Below, piece after piece: positions 18,401-23,070 of a stretch of 29,459 nucleotides of DNA (its first letter is position 1; every line of letters begins with the position of its first letter). This DNA is from Acidimicrobiales bacterium (lineage in GTDB: Bacteria; Actinomycetota; Acidimicrobiia; Acidimicrobiales; Ilumatobacteraceae). A model generated the notes under the pieces. The model did not search any database. It was not told where the DNA came from and saw only the letters and a program-made list of their open reading frames with translations. The stretch covers positions 1-29,459 of the forward strand of contig JAURNB010000246.1 in NCBI GenBank assembly GCA_030830415.1, written 5' to 3'. The position numbers and the translations under genes were made by a program.

Positions 18401-19388
18401 TGGTTCAGGAAACGTTGTCATTGGTCGCGCACAGAATCTTGTGTATGGCGACTTCAATGCCAACTGGTCAATTGGTGCTGGTGACGTTGGTGGCCAGGTA
18501 TACGTCAGTGGTTCATTCGACACCTCAGGCAACTTCTCCTTTGCCGGATCTGGAAACCTCAACCTCGTTGCATTCAATGCCGCCGTAAGTGTGAGTGGTT
18601 CGAAGAACGGCAACACCTGGCAGTTCGCAATGAGTTCCACCATCAACGTGATGGGTGCCGTGAGCGTAGGTTTCAACGGAAGCTTCTATAAGAGCGGTTC
18701 AACAACCCGTTTCACCATGTCTGGTTCTGCAGATTTGCGTGGCGCTGGAATTGGTGGCGGCCGTGGAAACTTCCGCATCTCGAACGAACCAGGTCAAGCT
18801 GGTTTGTACGCCGATGTGGCTATCAACATTGCTGGTATCAACGGTGGTGGTGCAATGTGGGTGGGTGCCGATGGCACCTTCGACACGTCAATCTGGGTAG
18901 GCATTAACTTCCCAGGCGTCAGCGCCGGTGGTTGGGTCAAGATCGGTAACGTCGCCTGGTACAACGGTCAGCGTTACCGCGGTAACAGCTACTTCATCGT
19001 CGATGCATGGCTCAACTTTGTTGGTGTGTCATTCCGTATGTACGGCTACATCAACGGTGACGGTTCGTTCCAGTTCACCGCTTCAGCCGGACCATGGAGC
19101 TGGGGTACCTACATCAACGCCGGTTTCGTACAGCTCAGTTTCGGTACCCACTTCGCTTCGCACATCACCATCACCAGTTGGGCGCCATACATCTCCATCT
19201 ACATCGGTGGATCTGCATGGATGGACTGGAGTTGGCCAGAGTGCTGGTGGGGTGGTGGCCGATGGAGCCGTTACTTCCGTTGTGGTTGGGGTGGCTGGAG
19301 CCGCGCATTCAATGCAGGCATGGGCTTCAATACCAACCCAGGAAACGTATGGATCAATATCTGGGGCTACGGATTTAACATTCGATGA
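9405..19388 (+). CDS. Giant secreted beta-rich repeat protein (about 3,327 aa)
   Basis: Exported protein of unknown function. The start at ATG 9405 (ATGA overlap) gives a Sec signal ending NASA near residue 33; another in-frame ATG lies nine bases upstream. Layout: Ser/Thr/Gly-rich linker to about 75; N-terminal beta-sandwich region with five W-x-C modules (Trp at about 190, 373, 509, 682, 843) resembling DUF11; two PKD/REJ-like domains near 1100-1275 (ITYAWSQASGP, LSYAWTQVSGT). Next are three related modules marked by CxxxxxC at 1622, 1979 and 2334, then a long Gly/Ser/Asn-rich beta region, ending in a Trp-rich tail (about 3256-3327). No LPXTG or SLH motif and no C-terminal membrane helix is visible. 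The gene overlaps both neighbours by ATGA. A structural surface or matrix role is inference. Confidence 0.85.
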   Translation: MKINARVITRNATVLLTVFAVGVTSVMPANASATTNPSSSTTASPSTTAANGTTTTTAGGSTTTTPGGTTTTVPGLTDTSVLPLYNGPVDKNGIDQPPTEQAKPDTKEFPAGEAGENKSGADLSAAANLVGPAIPGYVYMGIVYVTNIGNAVAGEKSPVSFTLQEMPTFVKLLDATPVLGADSVVGDRGWDCKGTQCVLVEKTDKGIVNALLASGATAQADLRFDIASNAVIPVPPADLLDKIKAASKAGDLTAFNAAVKQVTHLSAVANTAGDINTKNNEAVVQLNGVEQDSGVQAGSTRRVKSALAVNGQGIAGVFIESKIKGPVYPGGPFRMELRFLPTGTETQSGAIKFSNVVAPFLALTKVKISGEGWKCDSETAPKSCTRTGADIKPGTYTDPLIIDARVGKTAPVAEKPQSWVLSANSTTALDATPIEASQTLSIDVRDVPEPDTTIRLAPRDEQSSIDPPGSVVVDAHVRSVYGPSMNARIKLSMRKGLVFKGLASDTEGWTCTSSTPEESAGEGATGQDCVKPEIESETPEIVGFTISATEDTEAGTAQVIAAISADNEAAKYKDANRVAHTLVIQPQAAPMPGVELSRADDKGAVKVVSDGSATKIRIGQSQNYSFSTKNLGSKALAAGEIVRFEQFVDSTATFSGPAFAKSAGYSASLDSQKINTSAAGKWACVTGTGNIPQIASPLDAAKAATSTSAAPVTTVATKKSGPAVRCEIKLASAIAPDKTTPVLNLTVKMANSAKAGTPEWPVYVTMLGIPAAPIARFGMTVAISEDTTDLVPSFLAPAGPRPGGSAVATLSLRNSGDTDAKAQFVVVPGMKDGRITGVKGESWKCARLGTALASGFTICSRTPALKAGAETPALSLSYESTSKTSKTLNLQAASLYGTSRNVAAGRGSNLSVDLRPALSFSVKGPDSVIDQIVDTKGNRVASTVLLTTEGNGDGAAYTWKQLCTTDADVKASAGECKSVTPAVKWADNKAPNGPSATFSAPVVTADTTLLFEVKATEAGSSSTARASVVVLPLPTVEGPTGKTSSGAGSSVLRRVPQQSVSARGVVRATAPTSGTGDATYSPLTATGVTVNGNVFGAKSVTVAQSAAVSLTASATGVGAITYAWSQASGPTPSVIASATTNAATLSFTAPAANVTVTLRVEATDSRGVKSTDFITVVIGSGGAPVVSASITGVDGPVVVDTSQAFTLTAVGSGSGTLSYAWTQVSGTALTLNNAAAAAVTVAATGALGDAVLQVVVTDGTGAKATAEVALELKPGGAPAALCKFVEAASNKTLSSVQSIIDAIGIGGLDLTKFTVASSTCLASSKVSFSGAGFSLGNYLTVSDASGSVSGYGLTIRTARFTGPADWGSPQFAIATTDAVGLFIPFTGAGVSVGAFEGEIVAAAMPFLKLPSGYTSSAALRFSVDAAGVKSVSLDANATGTPANGKTPSARVFGAIATNGTFTLDGSMTDAVDLFGTIVNFAGKVTKTSPTSPTAVALSGSLVGPVTLTTGVVLNGLSASRNEQGVVTGSGTVTVGTAPSALELTADLSYTDTKNHSLTVKATTANSSWTAAKDVVIPLASASGTYTNVNGARDIAITVVGSNSTPMTGLAIKTPTIAATAKCAADAACAVALKLTADAEITLGSTATTGKLEGNFNIAEKSGSFTATIGSIPVVAGLQLTTASLAIQATKVGAADQATTITLSGSASVFGATVTAAAVFSKTNILLTADLPEIKLFGDTGPVFKPGQLAWSSGPLTGFTPKVPSLPSIKAVNLTAKVPRINMAIAVPAEISGFAGSLVASVGDIALDGDVDFATGGFSFAASMSNDTLDASGAISRAKTGDPYKYNLTGKIKKAVVMNSSVKLTALDFTFGNATAGAPVTFAGTGGVEVTLPDTTVLAMNGALTYKSATDFSLAITVGATGTSFPVDGGEALSLGTASGTLVRNATGTVLNLALSTAGPWKPVSGLSVSNVTATAALTCAVGATCVPTFNVTGTLGFDLGISGLNTASVTGSLTAAGFTFSATFGDLVFSTTGDIKLTAPTLSLSIPAKSSTDKASATLSGNFSLFGATVAGSMKFSSAGVLLVGTVPKFAFSGTDIGFDGGQFAWLLKAPANVSWTPTVPNLTIPAVSLPVGMPKLLLSMPIPDAVKQLTATGGAAFGAISVGGDMTLATGAFSMNASYTSSNIDVSGSVSRADKAASLIYSLTAAVKSPTTIVDGVAVKSLSMSLSNSTGSTVINGAGEITIATTTDSLTVGFGLNYTSSTQYSFNIAFKTGNSSTWTPFPGLTLPVGGITGSMARNGNTKTFTASFKNSSDWLPFPGVKIAEAGAGINATCTVGATCVLAFTATGKVSVDVGAGWQGPATLTGSFAKTESTLTATFPDITVTSGVVIKAPALSLGYSSAKGISASISGASDILGTTLSMGATFSSQGVLIAGGMNDWTPVAGLTLANASFAFSTYAAADVVLPTSVSLGKVTVPKLNPTLLAGFSVPSWLRDLLKQPSLTVVPVSIPLKDLAGGKLPTIQIMLPTPDNWYMYKSGGSSMRFTALGFEVSGSPSPSMSLIGQTEMLTGASNETPVPLEIRGTVSPTRISLSLSLGKDKATGGPFMWKNAFGVTDLTLSEAAIQMGITLTAPMPLPSLGIAATAILPASWRSSLGMEAGVAVRLAANIDITQPCFSLQAGTLQADNTTIAAGTAKVASIAGGVLTSTYMNLTIAPFGCQIGNVKYDPGVAAGFVGTVFGTNVSVNAKIGTSPFSLEADMAIGAFNVGPVKLDETRMGVKISPTDNYISFAGGITIGSTKVSVSGKAGANTTDGPYLDMTGSIANLVIVPSYLEVRNATVTMNLKPAKGYANIIAGGSFNVLGTDATVALNMQMSNYQLQSLNASLQLQRTIAGVVTLNGNFAIAYTKGSVPRIDFSAAASMAGYNLGTASGFLDGNQVSITATASVGGVFSAQVSGQFVWQSGSGVNIVNRAGQTVAAAAGDFRIAATNIPMSLGGFPGSGNVVIGRAQNLVYGDFNANWSIGAGDVGGQVYVSGSFDTSGNFSFAGSGNLNLVAFNAAVSVSGSKNGNTWQFAMSSTINVMGAVSVGFNGSFYKSGSTTRFTMSGSADLRGAGIGGGRGNFRISNEPGQAGLYADVAINIAGINGGGAMWVGADGTFDTSIWVGINFPGVSAGGWVKIGNVAWYNGQRYRGNSYFIVDAWLNFVGVSFRMYGYINGDGSFQFTASAGPWSWGTYINAGFVQLSFGTHFASHITITSWAPYISIYIGGSAWMDWSWPECWWGGGRWSRYFRCGWGGWSRAFNAGMGFNTNPGNVWINIWGYGFNIR
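14268..17000 (+). repeat. Three tandem modules of about 355 codons in the giant gene
   Basis: The protein-level repeat is anchored by CAADAAC, CAVGATC and CTVGATC, starting at bases 14268, 15339 and 16404 (spacing 1071 and 1065 bases, 357 and 355 codons). Within modules one and two, SVFGATV...FSKTNILL and LFGATV...FSSAGVLLVG correspond, followed by GQLAWSS and GQFAWLL. The third copy (DILGTTLS...FSSQGVLIAG) decays after that. A partial copy of the module end precedes the first anchor from about 13800. Divergence between copies suggests old duplications. The family is unknown to me. Confidence 0.7.
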
Positions 19389-21139
19389 GACCCCTCATCT
19401 TGAAAAGATGTGGACAGGTGCTAGCAACTTTGTTGCTAGCACCTGTTGCATTGTCCTGTGGAGGTAATAGTTCTGCCGGTGCAGTACCAGACGCCTTGCC
19501 AAAGTTCGTAGAGATGTCACAACAAGTGGGCTTTACTGTGGCCCAGGGTAAGCGAATCAAAGAACCTAATTGTCTCTTTGATCCGAAACTCATTGTTGCC
19601 CAGTTCCCCAAAGTCACTCCACCTGCAGTGTCAAAAGATGTTGCCAGACAGTGCGACCCCGAACGTTCTTCGGGTGGGGCAGCAGCAGTTGACGTGAACG
19701 GTGATGGGCTCGACGACATTGTGATGACGCGTATTTATAACTCACCGCTGCTGTATCTGAACACGAGTACGAAAGAACAGGTGTCATTCGTCGACTCAAC
19801 GAAGGGGTCTGTATTTGAGAAGGTGACCTCGTCAACTAACGGTGTGGGGTATGCCGATATTGACAACGATGGCGACCAAGATGTGGTGCTTACTTCACTT
19901 GGTGGAAAACAGTTGTACATGTTCATCAACGACGGAACAGGAAAATTCACGGAAGAAGCAGCTGATCGCGGTGTAGCGATGATTGATGATCGTCCGCATT
20001 CAGGAATGGGTGTGAGTTTTGGCGACTATAACAACGATGGTTGGCTCGACATGCATACCAACGAATGGCAACCAGCCGACGTATCGGCATATGCAATCCC
20101 GTCGCATTCTCGTTTATTCAAAAATTTGGGTGCGTCTGGCAAACCAGGTGTATTCGTTGATGTAACGAAAGAAGCAGGCGTTGAACTGGAGTCGCGAGTT
20201 GACCTGGTGTATTCGTTTAGTTCGAGCTTCACCGATTTTGACGATGATGGTCATCTCGATTTGATGATTGCGTCTGACTTCAACACCACACGCTTTTACT
20301 GGAACAACGGCGACGGTACTTTTACCAACGGCACTGTTGATGCGGAATTAGGCAAAGAAGAAAACGCAATGGGTTTGGCTGTTGGTTTCCTTGGTAAACC
20401 TCAGAAGCAGGTGATGATGGTGACCTCCATTCGCGCAAAGGCCGATTGTGATGATGCCTCAGATTTGATCTTGACCGGAAACAGACTTTTTGAATATGCC
20501 GGAAAGCGTGTCTTTAGCGACATCACCGACAAAGCAGGTGTGCGTAATGGTTTCTGGGGTTGGGGAGTGAGTTTTCTCGACTCCACAAACGCCGCAAAAA
20601 AGGAAATTGCTTCAGCGAATGGAATGGACATTACGTGGATGCCACCGTCTGCTTGCTATGCCTCTGATCCATTTCGCTTTTGGGTCGACAACGGCAATGG
20701 AGTATTCACAGAGAAATCAATTGCAGCTGGCATAGATATCAATACACCTTCAAAAGGCGTTGTGGTGTTCGACGCCGACAACGATGGTCGTCAAGACATG
20801 TTTATTACCCGTGATGCGAACAAGCCATTGTTCCTCCACAACCAAACTCCATCGGTGGGCGCTTGGCTAGGTGTCAACGTGCAGGGAGTTGCAACGAATC
20901 GTGATGGTCGAGGAGCACTGGTTTCTGTGACCGCAGTTGAGGGTGAAGAACCGCAGTTGGCCTATGTGGGAACCTCAGGTTCATTTCTCACTCATGATGG
21001 TCGGGTCACACATTTTGGGTTAGGGAAACTAACCAAAAACATCTTTGAAGTAAAAGTCACGTTCCCTGTATCGGGCAAAGAAGTGGTTCTCAATAATGTC
21101 GAGCCGCAACAAGTGTTAGATATCATTGAACCAGAATGA
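19385..21139 (+). CDS. FG-GAP/VCBS and ASPIC/UnbV domain lipoprotein (CRTAC1-like)
   Basis: Exported protein of 584 residues with lipobox ALSC (Cys25). It carries calcium-type DxDxDGxxD loops at about 103-111 (DVNGDGLDD), 158-166 (DIDNDGDQD), 214-222 (DYNNDGWLD), 284-292 (DFDDDGHLD) and 463-471 (DADNDGRQD). These are the blades of an integrin-alpha-like beta-propeller. The C terminus (about 494-582; GAWLGVNVQG, NRDGRGA, HFGLGK) is the ASPIC/UnbV domain, so the whole resembles the bacterial CRTAC1 family. Function in bacteria is not well defined; adhesion or scaffolding is inferred. It overlaps the giant gene (ATGA) and the pentapeptide gene (ATGA). Confidence 0.92.
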   Translation: MRPLILKRCGQVLATLLLAPVALSCGGNSSAGAVPDALPKFVEMSQQVGFTVAQGKRIKEPNCLFDPKLIVAQFPKVTPPAVSKDVARQCDPERSSGGAAAVDVNGDGLDDIVMTRIYNSPLLYLNTSTKEQVSFVDSTKGSVFEKVTSSTNGVGYADIDNDGDQDVVLTSLGGKQLYMFINDGTGKFTEEAADRGVAMIDDRPHSGMGVSFGDYNNDGWLDMHTNEWQPADVSAYAIPSHSRLFKNLGASGKPGVFVDVTKEAGVELESRVDLVYSFSSSFTDFDDDGHLDLMIASDFNTTRFYWNNGDGTFTNGTVDAELGKEENAMGLAVGFLGKPQKQVMMVTSIRAKADCDDASDLILTGNRLFEYAGKRVFSDITDKAGVRNGFWGWGVSFLDSTNAAKKEIASANGMDITWMPPSACYASDPFRFWVDNGNGVFTEKSIAAGIDINTPSKGVVVFDADNDGRQDMFITRDANKPLFLHNQTPSVGAWLGVNVQGVATNRDGRGALVSVTAVEGEEPQLAYVGTSGSFLTHDGRVTHFGLGKLTKNIFEVKVTFPVSGKEVVLNNVEPQQVLDIIEPE

Positions 21140-21648
21140 AGAAATACGCTTTGCTGTTGATTGTTGCTTGTGCCGCATTGTCTGCTTGTGGTGGTGGTAG
21201 CACTTCGTCATCCACTTCGGTCAGCAGCCAATGTTCCCTAGAAAATGATGCAGAGTGCATTGGTGTAGATCTCAGTGGCCAAGACCTGTCGGGAAAGACA
21301 ATGGTCGGAATTGACCTACGTAATGCCAATTTGGCTAACGCCACATTTGTGGGGGCAGATTTAACCCAAGCGAATCTTGTGGGGGCCGATCTCACAGGCG
21401 CAGATCTCACAGGGGCAACTTTGGTGCGCATCTCGCTTTCTGGGGCAAATGCGCAGGGTGCGAACTTTTCGAGTGCATTGCTCACTGGGGCAGACTTCCG
21501 CGGGGCAGATATTGCTGAAGCAAACTTCGGTCGGGCATATTTAACCGATGCAAACTTTACGGGCGCCCTGAATGCTCCGCCGTTTGAATCTGCTCTTTTG
21601 TGCAAAACAGTGATGCCCGACGGGGTAGTGGAGGCACCATCATGCTGA
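21136..21648 (+). CDS. Pentapeptide-repeat lipoprotein
   Basis: 170 residues. Lipoprotein signal with LSAC (Cys18), a Ser/Thr linker, then pentapeptide repeats of the A(D/N)Lxx type from about 43 to 143 (for example VGADLTQANLVGADLTGADL), which fold as a right-handed quadrilateral beta-helix. Cys33/Cys41 before and Cys156/Cys170 after the helix may form capping disulfides. The exported, lipid-anchored context sets it apart from cytoplasmic gyrase-protecting pentapeptide proteins; a binding or structural role is inferred. The ATG overlaps the stop of the preceding gene (ATGA) and the last seven bases overlap the next gene. Confidence 0.92.
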   Translation: MKKYALLLIVACAALSACGGGSTSSSTSVSSQCSLENDAECIGVDLSGQDLSGKTMVGIDLRNANLANATFVGADLTQANLVGADLTGADLTGATLVRISLSGANAQGANFSSALLTGADFRGADIAEANFGRAYLTDANFTGALNAPPFESALLCKTVMPDGVVEAPSC

Positions 21649-22916
21649 AGAAGCTTCTGGTTACCTTCTTGCTGCTGTCAACCACTGCGGTTGTTCAACC
21701 TGCCATTGCCTCAACGCCTCCGGCGACGAATGCGGTTACATCGAATGAATTGGTCAGCGAGTTCCTCACTGAATTAACAGTTCGTGTGTCACGTGACCGC
21801 GTGGCGCCAACCAAGTCAAGTCGCCTATACGCATACGTGGCCTATGCAATGTTCCTCGCTTCGACACCAAATGATGACCCGCTGTTTGTGAACCTTGGCA
21901 ATGTGCCCAAGTTGCCACCACGTGCAGAAAGTATTGACCCGGTAGTTGCTGCGTTGGCTGCTGGAACATCGGTTGCTCGAAATATTTTTCTGGTGGCAGC
22001 GGCGCGTACAACATTCGGAGAATTTCGCGATCGCATTTTGCGTAGCGCGGGAAAAGACTTGTCAGCATCTGTTGAGAAAGAATCTGTGGACTATGGCATC
22101 AGCGTCGCTGATGCGGTAGTTGCACGAACAAAGACAGACGGATTTGAGGAATCGAAAAAAGCAGTAGCTCCCGATGTGAAGGGGCCTGGAATTTGGGTTC
22201 CCACACAACCTGGTTATCAACCAGCCATCGACCCAGGTTGGGGAGCGATGATGCCATTTTTTGTCGGCACAAAGAAGTGCTCTCTTCCCTCTCCGCCAAA
22301 ATCTGGTGATGCACAATCGCCCTTCCAAGATGCAGCTGATGAAGTTGCCACTGTGGCAAAGAATCTCACTGAAGAACAAAAGAGCATTGCCCGGTTCTGG
22401 GATGATAGCCGAGGCCGCACTGGCACACCATCGGGGCATTGGCTGGTCATTGCTCTTGCCGCCGCAAAGGAAAAAGAAGTTGATGCGGTCACACTCATTC
22501 GTGTTGTTGCACATACGTCAATGGCTGTAGCCGATGCATTCATCGTGAACTTCGGTGAAAAATATAAACACATGGTGGAGCGTCCCATCACGGTGTTGCA
22601 ACGTAGTGACCCTCAATGGTCGTCGTACCTGCCAACACCAGCATTCCCTGAGTACCCATCCGGGCATTCAACCATTTCAAAAACTGCTGCCGATGTTTTA
22701 ACTTCCTATTTCGGCATCTGGTCTTTCACCGATCCGGGCTATGGCCTCACGCAAGAATCGCGCTCAAAATTTGAAGTCACTCCACGCACTTTTTCCTCGT
22801 TCGACGCCGCCGCTCAAGAGGCAAGCATCTCGCGTTTGTATGGCGGTATTCACTTCACCATTGGTCTCACCTCGGGCGTGACATTGGGCGCCTGTATCGC
22901 AAGTAAAACCCTCTAA
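21642..22916 (+). CDS. Exported vanadium-dependent haloperoxidase / PAP2-superfamily protein
   Basis: 424 residues with a Sec signal ending AIAS near residue 24. It carries the three-part phosphate/vanadate site: KX6RP at Lys307-Pro315 (KYKHMVERP), PSGH at 339-342, and SRX5H at Ser397-His404 (SRLYGGIH). The usual final Asp of SRX5HX3D is Gly408. Length and the bacterial VHPO-like pattern (SIARFWDDSRGRTGTPSGHW near 248) favour the haloperoxidase branch over small PAP2 phosphatases. It may oxidise halide with peroxide, or be a phosphatase; sequence alone does not decide. I chose the ATG at 21642 for the clean signal peptide; it overlaps the pentapeptide gene by seven bases. Last gene of the operon. 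Confidence 0.88.
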   Translation: MLKKLLVTFLLLSTTAVVQPAIASTPPATNAVTSNELVSEFLTELTVRVSRDRVAPTKSSRLYAYVAYAMFLASTPNDDPLFVNLGNVPKLPPRAESIDPVVAALAAGTSVARNIFLVAAARTTFGEFRDRILRSAGKDLSASVEKESVDYGISVADAVVARTKTDGFEESKKAVAPDVKGPGIWVPTQPGYQPAIDPGWGAMMPFFVGTKKCSLPSPPKSGDAQSPFQDAADEVATVAKNLTEEQKSIARFWDDSRGRTGTPSGHWLVIALAAAKEKEVDAVTLIRVVAHTSMAVADAFIVNFGEKYKHMVERPITVLQRSDPQWSSYLPTPAFPEYPSGHSTISKTAADVLTSYFGIWSFTDPGYGLTQESRSKFEVTPRTFSSFDAAAQEASISRLYGGIHFTIGLTSGVTLGACIASKTL

Positions 22917-22921
22917 ACCGC

Positions 22922-22976
22922 AGTGTTCTCGGCGCGGTGTGTCCCGCAAATCGGGACACACCGCGCCGAGAACACT
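22922..22976. terminator. Perfect 25-bp hairpin after the exported-protein operon
   Basis: Left arm 22922-22946 and right arm 22952-22976 are exact reverse complements over 25 bases, with loop CAAAT at 22947-22951. The stem is GC-rich (includes GGCGCGGTG). It begins six bases after the stop of the haloperoxidase-like gene. No T-tract follows, so it would be a non-canonical, possibly bidirectional terminator or an RNA-stabilising 3' structure. A palindromic repeat element is the alternative. Only one copy is in the window. Confidence 0.75.
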
Positions 22977-23070
22977 CAACGTCGAGGGCGATGAGACATC
23001 AAAAATGATCGGTGATAGCCTTTAAATACGCCTCATAAACGGTGGCTACAACAAAGAGAACGGAGGGGTG
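22977..23070 (+). promoter_or_regulatory. Upstream region of the second giant gene, with RBS
   Basis: The 94 bases between the hairpin and the GTG at 23071 should hold the promoter of the last gene. A ribosome binding site GGAGG is at 23062-23066, four bases before GTG 23071; this favours that start over the ATG at 23083, sixteen bases away. An in-frame TAA at 23023 limits upstream starts. An AT-rich TTTAAATA at about 23020-23027 could be a -10 element, without a clear -35. Confidence 0.45.

Noticed and set aside
18928..19467. 179-codon plus-strand frame overlapping the end of the giant gene
   Set aside because: It is out of frame with the giant and the CRTAC1-like gene, both clearly coding here; its Ser/Thr/Val composition is a frame-shift artefact.
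22922..22976. Insertion-sequence end or attachment site
   Set aside because: No transposase or integrase, no target duplication and no second copy are visible in the window.
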